NCBI GenBank assembly: GCA_965116325.1
Contig: OZ220675.1
Coordinates: 1,364,001 to 1,428,000 of the forward strand
DNA: 64,000 nucleotides
Origin: JAGWBF01 sp965116325
GTDB taxonomy: Bacteria; Chloroflexota; Dehalococcoidia; Lucifugimonadales; JAGWBF01
Reading direction: 5' to 3'
Part shown: piece after piece, positions 42,250 through 50,951 of the stretch
Position numbering within the stretch: the stretch's first letter is position 1
How the letters are laid out: the number at the start of each line of letters is the position of its first letter
The notes under the pieces: model-generated
What the model saw: the letters and a program-made list of their open reading frames with translations, nothing else
The model's database searches: none
What the model was told of the DNA's origin: nothing
Translations under genes and position numbers: made by a program

Positions 42250-42922
42250 GGACCGCCTGCTCCTTACGATATTCCACCGCCTCCTGGAAGCCTACGGCCC
42301 CCAGGGGTGGTGGCCGGCGGACACAAAGCTGGAGGTGGTGCTGGGGGCCATCCTGACCCAGTCAGTGGCTTGGAGGGGAGTGGAGCGCACCCTGGCCAAC
42401 CTTGAGGAAGCCGGGTGCACCTCCGTGGATGTCCTTCAAGCCATCCCGGAAGGGGAGCTGGCCCTGCTGCTCCGGCCATCGGGCTACTTCAACGCCAAGG
42501 CCCGGAAGGTCAAGGCCTTCGTGAGCCACCTGTGGGACTGCTATGACGGCGATCTGGATGCCATGCTGTCGAAAGACACGGCTGACCTGCGGGCCGAGCT
42601 CCTCTCCATTTACGGCATCGGCGAGGAGACTGCCGACGATATCGTCCTTTATGCAGCCGGGCATCCATCCTTCGTGATCGACAGCTACACCCGGCGGATC
42701 ATGCAGCGCCTGCGGATTTCACCTACTACGAACAACTACGCCGGATACCAGGCGGTGTTCCATGACGGCCTGCCCGCCGATGCCGAGTTGTTCAACGAGT
42801 ACCATGCCCTTCTGGACCAGCACGCCAAGGTCGCCTGCCGCAAAGAGGCTCTTTGCCCTTCCTGCTGCCTCCTGGACCTGTGTCCCACCGGCGCCGAGCG
42901 CACGGCGTCCAATCCAGGTTGA
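42233..42922 (+). CDS. Endonuclease III-like HhH-GPD DNA glycosylase (MagIII-like)
   Basis: The 229-residue protein has EVVLGAILTQSVAWRGVERTL, the helix-hairpin-helix YGIGEETADDIVLYA, the catalytic Asp in VIDSYTRRI, and a C-terminal [4Fe-4S] cluster loop CRKEALCPSCCLLDLC. The catalytic lysine of true EndoIII (GVGRKTA) is replaced by Glu. This points to a monofunctional glycosylase such as the MagIII 3-methyladenine type. The start is TTG, overlapping the lipoprotein gene by 17 bp. The thi promoter lies across its stop codon. Confidence 0.82.
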   Translation: MPHPDRDRLLLTIFHRLLEAYGPQGWWPADTKLEVVLGAILTQSVAWRGVERTLANLEEAGCTSVDVLQAIPEGELALLLRPSGYFNAKARKVKAFVSHLWDCYDGDLDAMLSKDTADLRAELLSIYGIGEETADDIVLYAAGHPSFVIDSYTRRIMQRLRISPTTNNYAGYQAVFHDGLPADAELFNEYHALLDQHAKVACRKEALCPSCCLLDLCPTGAERTASNPG

Positions 42923-42947
42923 CACCCTGAGTGCGCCCGGATAGAAT
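42919..42947 (+). promoter_or_regulatory. Promoter of the thi operon
   Basis: A perfect TTGACA (42919-42924) and TAGAAT (42942-42947) are separated by 17 bp. The start would fall about 20 nt before the TPP aptamer. Confidence 0.75.
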
Positions 42948-42969
42948 ATCGGAAATCGATGTATCTAGG

Positions 42970-43075
42970 CCCGTAGGGGAGCTTGGATTAGCCAGGCTGA
43001 GAGGGCGGCCGAGGATGCCGCCGACCCTTGCGAACCTGATCTGGGTAATGCCAGCGTAGGGAATTGGCAACGGTG
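42970..43075 (+). promoter_or_regulatory. TPP riboswitch (THI element)
   Basis: The conserved aptamer blocks are all present: GGGGAGC, GCTGAGAGGG, then GACCCTTGCGAACCTGATCT followed by GGGTAATGCCAGCGTAGGGA. TPP binding should shut off the downstream thiZXY-tenA-thiD operon. Confidence 0.96.
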
Positions 43076-43095
43076 CACATTGGTGTCCATGAATT

Positions 43096-43124
43096 AGAAG
43101 CTGCCACTCCTGCTGGCGGCTTCT
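43096..43124 (+). terminator. Expression-platform hairpin before thiZ
   Basis: AGAAGCTGCC and GGCGGCTTCT pair (with one G-U) around a 9-nt loop and end 6 nt before the thiZ ATG. The downstream U-tract is weak (TTGATTT). The hairpin could stop transcription weakly or hide the translation start. Confidence 0.5.
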
Positions 43125-43130
43125 TGATTT

Positions 43131-43913
43131 ATGGAACCGACGCACGCCAAGATACGGACCACCGGCATCCACAAGGCCTTCAATGAGCATGGCTCATGGG
43201 TGCCTGCCCTGACTGGGGTGGACTTCCACGCCCACGACCAGGAGTTCGTCAGCATCATCGGCCCCAGCGGCTGCGGCAAGAGCACCCTGCTGAACATCAT
43301 CGCCGGCCTCGACCAGCCCGACTCGGGCACAGTGGAGATGAACGGCGCCGCCACCGCTCAACGGCTGGGGACCGTCGGGTACATGCAGCAGAAGGACCTG
43401 CTGATGCCCTGGCGCAGTGTTCTGGACAACTGCATCCTGGGCCTGGAGATACGGGGCATACCCCGCCGGGAGGCCCGGACCAGGGCCAGGGCCCTCCTGG
43501 GCCCCTTTGGACTGGCGGGATTCGAGGGCTACTTCCCCCACGCTCTCTCGGGCGGGATGCGCCAGCGAGCCGCCTTCCTTCGGACCGTGCTCCTGGACCA
43601 TGATGTGGTTCTCCTCGACGAACCCTTTGGCGCCCTCGATGCCCTCACCCGCTCCCAAATGCAGTCTTGGCTGCTGGGACTGCGGGAGAGGCTGGCGAAG
43701 ACCATCGTCCTGGTAACCCACGATGTGGATGAGGCTGTTCTCCTGTCGGACCGGGTCTATGTGCTGACGGCAAGCCCGGGCGCCGTTTCTACGGTGGCCG
43801 ACATCAGGCTCTCCAAGCCCCGGAGCATGGAGATGGTGGGTGACACCGCCTTCGTGGAGCTGAAGCTGGAGCTCCTGTCAGCGCTGGGCGGTCTGGGGAG
43901 CCGGGCAGGATGA
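43131..43913 (+). CDS. thiZ: ABC transporter ATPase, thiamine-precursor uptake
   Basis: The 260-residue ATPase is of the SsuB/TauB/ThiZ type. It has Walker A GPSGCGKST, Q-loop YMQQKDLLMPW, signature LSGGMRQRAAF, Walker B VVLLDEPFGALD and switch His in VTHDVDEAVLL. The TPP riboswitch in front and the ThiY-like binding protein downstream assign it to uptake of a pyrimidine precursor of thiamine. It overlaps the permease gene by 4 bp. Confidence 0.88.
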   Translation: MEPTHAKIRTTGIHKAFNEHGSWVPALTGVDFHAHDQEFVSIIGPSGCGKSTLLNIIAGLDQPDSGTVEMNGAATAQRLGTVGYMQQKDLLMPWRSVLDNCILGLEIRGIPRREARTRARALLGPFGLAGFEGYFPHALSGGMRQRAAFLRTVLLDHDVVLLDEPFGALDALTRSQMQSWLLGLRERLAKTIVLVTHDVDEAVLLSDRVYVLTASPGAVSTVADIRLSKPRSMEMVGDTAFVELKLELLSALGGLGSRAG

Positions 43914-44758
43914 AGGGGCCGCTGAGCATCAACAGCGCGGACAAGGACGCAGGCCCCTACGGCGGTCCCGGCGTGGGAAACGGCATTCGCGCCTCTCTGG
44001 TCCGATGGGCGCCCGTAGCCATCATCGCCGTCGTCGCCATCGGCATATGGGAGGCCGTCGTAGCCCTGGAGGACATCCCTAATTGGAAGCTCCCCGCCCC
44101 CTCCGCCGTCGCCGACGCCCTCTGGGGAGACCGGGCCGACCTCGCCCAACATACGTGGGTGACCCTGGAGGAGGTGCTGATAGGCTTTGGCATCGCCCTG
44201 GGAGCGGGGCTGATGCTGGCAACCCTCATCCACATGTCCCGCATCATGGAACGGGTCATCTATCCTCCGGCAATCGCCTCCCAGACCCTGCCCATAATCG
44301 TCATCGCACCCCTGCTCCTGGCTTGGGTGGGATATGGCCTCCAGCACAAGGTCATCGTCGTCGCCCTAATCTCCTTCTTTCCCATACTGGTCAACACCGT
44401 GGACGGGCTCAGGTCCACCGACGGGGACTTGCTTAACCTTATGCGGGCATTGGGCGCCAACCGGTGGCAGATGTTCCTAAAGGCCCAGGTGCCCCACGGG
44501 CTGCCCTACATGTTCTCGGGAATCAAGATTGCTGTCACGGCCAGCGTCATCGGCGCCGTCGTGGGCGAATGGGTCGGTTCCAGCGAAGGGCTGGGCTACC
44601 TGGCCCTCAGGTCCAAGTCCCAGTTCCTCACGGAACGGGTGTACGCCGCCATCTTCCTGCTGGGCGCAATGGGGGTGGGGCTGTTTCTTGCGGCGGGGCT
44701 CGCCCAGAGAGTCCTTGTGCCCTGGCACGGTCGCCAGCGCGGTGGTCCAAATACGTAA
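43910..44758 (+). CDS. thiX: ABC transporter permease, thiamine-precursor uptake
   Basis: The 282-residue permease has about six hydrophobic segments and the binding-protein-dependent EAA loop MRALGANRWQMFLKAQVPHGLPYM, which docks with the ATPase. GAVVGEWVGSSEGLGYLAL is a typical C-terminal segment of the SsuC/TauC/ThiX group. The N-terminal 30 residues are polar. It overlaps thiZ by 4 bp and precedes the binding protein. Confidence 0.88.
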   Translation: MKGPLSINSADKDAGPYGGPGVGNGIRASLVRWAPVAIIAVVAIGIWEAVVALEDIPNWKLPAPSAVADALWGDRADLAQHTWVTLEEVLIGFGIALGAGLMLATLIHMSRIMERVIYPPAIASQTLPIIVIAPLLLAWVGYGLQHKVIVVALISFFPILVNTVDGLRSTDGDLLNLMRALGANRWQMFLKAQVPHGLPYMFSGIKIAVTASVIGAVVGEWVGSSEGLGYLALRSKSQFLTERVYAAIFLLGAMGVGLFLAAGLAQRVLVPWHGRQRGGPNT

Positions 44759-44774
44759 CGGAATGAGAGGTGTC

Positions 44775-45872
44775 ATGATGACTTTCCAGAGAAAGAGTTG
44801 GGTACTGTGGCTGATTGCGCCAATGCTCCTGTGGATAGCCGTCGCCTGCGGCGGTGACGATCCCACGATGGTTCCCCCTACAGAAGCACCCACCATGGTT
44901 CCTCCGACAGAAACACCTACCACGGCTCCTCCGACCTTGGCGCCGACTGTAGCGCCCACCAAAGTCCAGTTGGCGCTGGACTGGTACCCAAACGCCAATC
45001 ACGCCGGCCTGTACGTGGCCTTCGAGAAGGGGTACTTCGAGGATGAGAACCTGGAAGTGGAGATGTACACCCCCTCGGACCCCTCGACGGTGAACGCCAC
45101 CGTTGCCGCCGGGTCCGACGACTTCGGCATCAACTACCAGCCCGACGTTCTCATCGCCCGCTCCCGGGGTGTGCCCGTGGTTTCCGTAGCCGGGATCGTG
45201 CAGCATCCATTGAACTCGGTGCAGAGCTTGGTTGCATCCAACATCACGAGGCCCAGTGACCTGGTGGGCAGGAAGGTGGGCTATCCGGGAATCCCCACCA
45301 ACGAGCCTCTGCTGGACACCATGCTGAGGTTCGACGGGGTTGAGGAAGGCCTGGACGCCGTGGAACTGGTCAACGTGGGATTCAACCTGGCCGAGTCCTT
45401 GATCGACGATCGGGTGGATGCCTGCATAGGGTGCTACTTCAGCCACGAGTCCATCCTGATGGAGAACCAGGGATACCCGGTCAATGTCATGCGCCTGGAG
45501 AGGTTCGGCGTGCCCGATTACTATGAGCTGGTGCTGGTAACCAGCGAAGATATGTTGAGAGACAACCCCGGGATCGTCCAGCGGTTCGTGCGTGCTGTAA
45601 CCCGGGGCTACACCGATGCTGCCAACGACCCCGACGAGGCTATAGAGATACTTCTGACCGCCGCTGGCCCAGGAGTGGACGAAGACATCGAGCGCCCCGG
45701 CATCAAGGTGATTGCACCCCTATGGACCGAGGGCGACCCCGTGGGCTGGCAGACAGAGGAGAAGTGGGCCAACTTCGCCCAGTGGCTGCTGGACAACGGC
45801 CAGGTGGAGGAGGCAGTTGATGCGAGCGCGGCCTTCACCAACGAGTTCGTGGAGGAAGCCAGCGGCCGGTAA
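44775..45872 (+). CDS. thiY: NMT1/THI5-like lipoprotein, pyrimidine-precursor binding
   Basis: The 365-residue protein has a lipobox (LLWIAVACGG), a short MVPPTEAPT-repeat linker, and a periplasmic-binding fold of the NMT1/THI5 family: VQLALDWYPNANHAGLYVA, DFGINYQPDVL, GRKVGYPGIPTNEP and a DACIGCYFSHES region. ThiY binds formylaminopyrimidine (FAMP), a thiamine breakdown product. Two adjacent ATGs (44775, 44778) follow GAGAGG. The frame is open upstream only because it reads through the permease gene. Confidence 0.88.
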   Translation: MMTFQRKSWVLWLIAPMLLWIAVACGGDDPTMVPPTEAPTMVPPTETPTTAPPTLAPTVAPTKVQLALDWYPNANHAGLYVAFEKGYFEDENLEVEMYTPSDPSTVNATVAAGSDDFGINYQPDVLIARSRGVPVVSVAGIVQHPLNSVQSLVASNITRPSDLVGRKVGYPGIPTNEPLLDTMLRFDGVEEGLDAVELVNVGFNLAESLIDDRVDACIGCYFSHESILMENQGYPVNVMRLERFGVPDYYELVLVTSEDMLRDNPGIVQRFVRAVTRGYTDAANDPDEAIEILLTAAGPGVDEDIERPGIKVIAPLWTEGDPVGWQTEEKWANFAQWLLDNGQVEEAVDASAAFTNEFVEEASGR

Positions 45873-45907
45873 CCCGCGTCTCTGACTAACCAGGCCTTTT
45901 GCAATGG

Positions 45908-45971
45908 CTGTCCGTTCCCCTTCGATTTCCCCCTTCGAGAGCCTCAGGACAGGCTCAGGGCGAACGGACAG
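45908..45971. repeat. Long variant of the CTGTCCGTTC hairpin repeat
   Basis: A 64-bp element bounded by CTGTCCGTTC and GAACGGACAG, with an extra inner palindrome (GAGAGCCTCAGGACAGGCTC) absent from the 41-bp copies. It lies in the 195-bp gap between thiY and tenA. A partial C/T-rich repeat (about 46021-46049) overlaps the tenA ribosome binding region. Confidence 0.85.
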
Positions 45972-46066
45972 CCGGTACTGAGGGAGTGACCGTGGGAACC
46001 GGGAATTAGTGAGCTTTACGAGATTCTCCTCTAGGGAGAGGGGAAGTTGGATTGGAGGATGCGCCC

Positions 46067-46723
46067 ATGAGCAGGAGCGACGATCTGCGCAGCAGCGTAG
46101 GGCCGCTGTGGGAAAAGACGGTGTTCCACCCATTCGTAACGGAGCTGGGGGACGGCACCCTTCCCTCCGGCGTATTCAGGACCTACTTCGAGCAGGACCA
46201 TCTCTTCCTCAAGAGCTGGATTGCTCTCATGTGCGCCGGGATCGCCAAGGCCCCGGACTTCGACGGCGCCCGCCCCCTGGCGGCCTTCGTCCACCTGGCC
46301 CTGGGGGGTGAGGAAGGGCTCTTCCAGGAGTATTTCCGCGAGCAAGGGATGTCCCCGGAGGAGGTGCAGCGCCTGGAGCACAAGCCGACCACACTGGCCT
46401 ACTGCACCTACCTGGACAAGATCGCGCATGAAGGCAGCTATCACGAGATCATCACAGCCCTTCTGGGCATCGAGTGGCCCTACCTGGACTGGGGAAAGTG
46501 GCTGGCCGGCCAGGGGAAGCAGCCGGGAGACAAATACTACCAGACATGGATAGACCTCCACGCCGGCCCAGACCTGGCGGGCTTAGTAACGTGGATGCGT
46601 CGCATCCTGGACGGTGCCGACATCCCCGATACCTCGGGCCTGGAAAGGGTGTTCGGCGACGTCCTCAGGTACGAGTTCCTGTTCTGGGAGATGGCCTACA
46701 GGGGAGAAGAATGGCCGAGCTAG
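46067..46723 (+). CDS. tenA: TenA-family aminopyrimidine hydrolase, Cys-less (TenA_E type)
   Basis: The 218-residue helical protein has FRTYFEQDHLFL, AHEGSYHEIITALLGIEWPYLDWG and the C-terminal FLFWEMAY, the TenA layout. The usual catalytic Cys in an LxPCxWxY-like motif is absent; the site reads LLGIEWPY, as in the Glu-type subgroup that hydrolyses amino- and formylaminopyrimidines. I chose the ATG at 46067, which has GGAGG 8 nt upstream; TTG at 46052 is less likely. It converts imported breakdown products toward HMP for ThiD. Confidence 0.87.
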   Translation: MSRSDDLRSSVGPLWEKTVFHPFVTELGDGTLPSGVFRTYFEQDHLFLKSWIALMCAGIAKAPDFDGARPLAAFVHLALGGEEGLFQEYFREQGMSPEEVQRLEHKPTTLAYCTYLDKIAHEGSYHEIITALLGIEWPYLDWGKWLAGQGKQPGDKYYQTWIDLHAGPDLAGLVTWMRRILDGADIPDTSGLERVFGDVLRYEFLFWEMAYRGEEWPS

Positions 46724-47511
46724 GAAGGGTCCCAAGGGCGCTGACCATAGCAGGCTCCGACTCCGGCGGCGGCGCCGGGATTCAGGCCGACTTGAAGAGC
46801 TTCGCCGCCATGGGGGTTTATGGCTCGTCGGTGCTGACAGCCATCACCGCCCAGAACACCATCGCCGTTACCGGCGTACACGAGATACCTACCGAAATGA
46901 TCGCCTCCCAGGTGAGGGCGGTCCTGACCGACATCGGGGCCGATGCTGTAAAGACGGGCATGCTATCCAGCAGCGCCATCATCGAGACCGTCGCCGGAGA
47001 GCTGGACCGCTTCCAGGTGACCCGGCTGGTTGTCGACCCGGTGATGGTTGCCAAGAGCGGCGACAGCCTTCTGCAGGAGGAAGCCGTCGATGCTCTGCGG
47101 AAGCGCTTGCTCCCAATGGCGGAGGTGGTGACCCCCAACATCCCCGAGGCCGAGGTGCTGACGGGCTCCACCATATCCACCTCCGACGATGTGCATCGCG
47201 CGGCCGTCCAGATCGTTGAAATGGGTGCCCGCGCGGTTGTGGTCAAGGGTGGTCACCTGGAAGGGCCCGCGGTGGACACCCTCTACGCTGGCAGGGAGTT
47301 CCGGGAGCTGACCGCCGAGCGCATCGACACCAGGAACACCCATGGCACCGGCTGCACCTTCGCAGCTTCCATAGCCGCCGGGCTGGCCAAGGGAATGGAG
47401 ATTCCCGATGCTGTGGCTGCGGCCAAGGAGTACGTAACCGGGGCCATCCGCCAGAGTTTCCAGGTGGGCGAGGGGCACGGACCCCTTAACCACTTCTACC
47501 GATGGTGGTAA
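46711..47511 (+). CDS. thiD: Hydroxymethylpyrimidine/phosphomethylpyrimidine kinase
   Basis: ThiD phosphorylates HMP twice to HMP-PP for thiamine synthesis. The 266-residue ribokinase-fold protein has ALTIAGSDSGGGAGIQADLKSF, DPVMVAKSGDSLL, TPNIPEAEVLTG and the anion-hole THGTGCTFAASIAAGLAKG. It overlaps tenA by 13 bp, with GGGGAG 5 nt before its ATG. No thiE or thiazole genes are in this operon, so it is a salvage arm. It is convergent with the next gene. Confidence 0.95.
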   Translation: MAELGRVPRALTIAGSDSGGGAGIQADLKSFAAMGVYGSSVLTAITAQNTIAVTGVHEIPTEMIASQVRAVLTDIGADAVKTGMLSSSAIIETVAGELDRFQVTRLVVDPVMVAKSGDSLLQEEAVDALRKRLLPMAEVVTPNIPEAEVLTGSTISTSDDVHRAAVQIVEMGARAVVVKGGHLEGPAVDTLYAGREFRELTAERIDTRNTHGTGCTFAASIAAGLAKGMEIPDAVAAAKEYVTGAIRQSFQVGEGHGPLNHFYRWW

Positions 47512-47523
47512 CCAGCTACCGTC

Positions 47524-48510
47524 CTAGGGTTTTCCATACACCTCTGGGTTAAAGCAGGCCACCAGCTTTTCCCCCTTGATCCCGGCCAGCAGGTTCCTGG
47601 CGGCCAGCATGCACATCGCCCTCCTGGCCCCATGGGATGCGCTTCCTACGTGGGGCGTGATCACCAGGTTGTCCAGGGCCAGTAGGGGGTCGTCGGAGGA
47701 GATCGGCTCCGGCACGGTGACATCCAGGCCCGCTGCTGCTATGCGGCCCTCCTTCAAGGCGGCGTAGAGGGCGGCGGGGTCCACCACGGGCCCCCGGGCC
47801 ATGTTGATAAGGATGGCCGACGGCTTCATCGCCGACAGCTCCGCCTCGCCGATGAAGTGATGGGTCTCCGGCGTCAGGGGCACATGGAGGGTGACGAAGT
47901 CCGACTCAGCCAGGAGCTGGGGTAGCCCCACGTGCTGCATCTCGTACCTGGCTTCCAGGTCGGGTTTCCTGCTCCGGGAGGCGTAGAGCACCTTCATGTC
48001 GAAGCCGCGGGCGCGCTTGGCCACCTCCAAGCCGATCTTGCCCATTCCGACGATGCCGATGGTTGCCCCGCTGACGTCGGCCCCCAGCCAGTGCATGGGA
48101 TGGAACGCCAGCCTCCAACTTCCTTCCCGCACCCACCGGTCCCCTTCGGCCACCCTGCGGGCCGCGGCCATGAGCAGGGCGAAGGTGTGGTCGGCGGTGG
48201 ACTGGGAGAGCACTCCCGGCGTATGGCCGACGGGTATGCCCCGCCGGGTGGCTTCCGCCACGTCGATGTTGTCGGTGCCGGCGGCCATCTGGCTAACGAC
48301 CCTGAGGCCTGATGCTCCATCGAGCAAATCAGCGTCGATGGTGTCCATGATGTTGGTCAGCACCCCGGCTGCATCGGCCAGCTTCGCCTTCAGGATAGCA
48401 GGCGAGGGCGGATAATCGTCGGGCCACACCTCCATCTCTGTCTCGGCGGCTATGGCATCCAGGGCATCGGGATGGATGCGCCTTGTGACGAACACCTTGG
48501 GACCGGGCAT
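47524..48510 (-). CDS. D-2-hydroxyacid dehydrogenase (glyoxylate/hydroxypyruvate reductase-like)
   Basis: The 328-residue protein has an N-terminal catalytic half and a Rossmann domain with GIVGMGKIGLEVAKRARGF. The catalytic Arg is in MARGPVVD, followed by LDVTVPEP with the Glu and ITPHVGSAS with the His. This is the glyoxylate/hydroxypyruvate reductase (GyaR/GHPR) branch. It reduces glyoxylate or hydroxypyruvate, or oxidises D-glycerate, with NAD(P)H. It stands alone between the thi and suf operons, divergent from sufB. Confidence 0.9.
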   Translation of the reverse strand: MPGPKVFVTRRIHPDALDAIAAETEMEVWPDDYPPSPAILKAKLADAAGVLTNIMDTIDADLLDGASGLRVVSQMAAGTDNIDVAEATRRGIPVGHTPGVLSQSTADHTFALLMAAARRVAEGDRWVREGSWRLAFHPMHWLGADVSGATIGIVGMGKIGLEVAKRARGFDMKVLYASRSRKPDLEARYEMQHVGLPQLLAESDFVTLHVPLTPETHHFIGEAELSAMKPSAILINMARGPVVDPAALYAALKEGRIAAAGLDVTVPEPISSDDPLLALDNLVITPHVGSASHGARRAMCMLAARNLLAGIKGEKLVACFNPEVYGKP

Positions 48511-48610
48511 GAAATGGATCCTCCTCGCTGAAGGAAAGGGCTGGCAGCGCCTGTAGGGCTATTGTAGTCAAGGGGGCGCCGGGTATGCCACAGCACGACC
48601 TAAATTAATT

Positions 48611-48640
48611 GTTGACTAAATTGGTCAACTTTAGTAGCAT
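48611..48640 (+). promoter_or_regulatory. suf promoter overlapped by a palindromic operator
   Basis: The palindrome GTTGACTAAATTGGTCAAC (48611-48629) contains the -35 hexamer TTGACT (48612-48617). TAGCAT (48635-48640) follows after 17 bp. The palindrome resembles the IscR type-1/Rrf2-family iron-sulfur regulator site (core GACT-N5-AGTC-like). A repressor bound here would block RNA polymerase. No regulator gene lies in the window. Confidence 0.75.
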
Positions 48641-48684
48641 TTAGATAGCGAAAGCCAATCTATCAAAGGGGCAAAGGGGGGCCG

Positions 48685-50148
48685 ATGACGGCGCCTAAGG
48701 TTATCTCCCGGGAGACGGGGCTCGGTGATTCGGGATACAAGTATGGCTTCGTAACCGACGTCGAATCCGAGGTCATTCCCCCCGGCCTAAACGAGGATAT
48801 CGTCAGGCTCATCTCTGAAAAGAAGAACGAGCCTGATTTCATGCTGGAGTGGAGGCTCCGGGCCTACCGGCACTTCCTCACCCTGGTGGAGCAGGAGCAG
48901 GTTCCCCAGTGGGCCAACGTGGACTACCCGCCCATCGACTTTCAGAAGATCGTCTATTACGCAGCTCCCAAGCCCAAGGTGACCCTGAAGAGCCTGGATG
49001 AGGTGGACCCGGAGCTGCTGGCCACCTACGAAAAGCTGGGCATCTCCCTGGAAGAGCAGAAGCGCCTGGCAGGGGTTGCCGTGGATGCGGTGTTCGACAG
49101 CGTGTCCATCGTAACCACCTTCAAAGAGGAGCTGGCCAAGCACGGGGTCATATTCTGCTCCTTCTCCGAAGCTGTGCAGAACTACCCGGACCTGGTGAAG
49201 AAGTACCTGGGCTCGGTGGTACCCTACGCAGACAACTTCTACGCTGCCCTGAACTCGGCCGTCTTCTCCGATGGCTCCTTCTGCTACATACCCAAGGGCG
49301 TCCGCTGCCCCTACGAGCTGACCACCTACTTCCGCATTAACTACGCCGAGTCGGGCCAGTTCGAGCGCACCCTTATCGTGGCGGACGAGGGCAGCTACGT
49401 AAGCTACCTGGAAGGCTGCTCGGCGCCCCAGAGGGACAACAACCAGCTTCACGCCGCCGTGGTCGAGCTGGTAACCCACGACAACGCCGAGATCAAGTAC
49501 TCGACCATCCAGAACTGGTACCCCGGCGATGAAGAGGGCAAGGGCGGCATCTACAACTTCGTCACCAAGCGGGGACGCTGCCAGGGCATCAACTCCAAGA
49601 TATCCTGGACCCAGGTAGAGACGGGCGCCGCCATCACCTGGAAGTACCCCAGCGTCCTCCTGCAAGGGGACAACTCCATCGGCGAGTTCTACTCGGTAGC
49701 CCTGACCAAGGGCTACCAGCAGGCCGACACAGGCACCAAGATGGTGCACATGGGCAAGAACACCCGCAGCACCATCATCTCCAAGGGCATCTCGGCTGGG
49801 CACGGCAGCAACACCTACCGGGGCTTGGTGCGTGTCAACTCCAAGGCGGACGACGCCCGCAACTTCACCCAATGCGACTCTCTTCTCATCGGCGACCAGT
49901 GCAGCGCTCACACAACACCCTACGTCGAGGTACGCAACAGCTCCGCCCAGCTGGAGCATGAGGCCTACACCTCCAGGGTCAGCGAAGACCAGCTCTTCTA
50001 CTGCAACCAACGGGGCATGTCCACCGAAGAGGCCAACGCCCTGATAATCAACGGGTTCTGCAAAGAGGTGTTCCGGCAGCTTCCCCTTGAGTTTGCCGTG
50101 GAAGCCACGAGGCTTATGGAGGTAAACCTGGAAGGAGCGGTAGGCTAA
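48685..50148 (+). CDS. sufB: Fe-S cluster assembly protein SufB
   Basis: SufB is the scaffold subunit of the SufBCD complex on which the iron-sulfur cluster is built. The 487-residue protein has the standard YKYGFVTDVESEVIPPGLNEDIVRLIS start, FCYIPKGVRCPYELTTYFRIN, YVSYLEGCSAPQ, and the beta-helix region ending EARNSSAQLEHEAYTSR-like VRNSSAQLEHEAYTSRV. It is the first gene behind the operator-controlled promoter and is separated from sufC by one base. Confidence 0.97.
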   Translation: MTAPKVISRETGLGDSGYKYGFVTDVESEVIPPGLNEDIVRLISEKKNEPDFMLEWRLRAYRHFLTLVEQEQVPQWANVDYPPIDFQKIVYYAAPKPKVTLKSLDEVDPELLATYEKLGISLEEQKRLAGVAVDAVFDSVSIVTTFKEELAKHGVIFCSFSEAVQNYPDLVKKYLGSVVPYADNFYAALNSAVFSDGSFCYIPKGVRCPYELTTYFRINYAESGQFERTLIVADEGSYVSYLEGCSAPQRDNNQLHAAVVELVTHDNAEIKYSTIQNWYPGDEEGKGGIYNFVTKRGRCQGINSKISWTQVETGAAITWKYPSVLLQGDNSIGEFYSVALTKGYQQADTGTKMVHMGKNTRSTIISKGISAGHGSNTYRGLVRVNSKADDARNFTQCDSLLIGDQCSAHTTPYVEVRNSSAQLEHEAYTSRVSEDQLFYCNQRGMSTEEANALIINGFCKEVFRQLPLEFAVEATRLMEVNLEGAVG

Positions 50149-50149
50149 T

Positions 50150-50935
<786 letters not shown>

Positions 50936-50951
50936 CGCACGTACCACCTCC

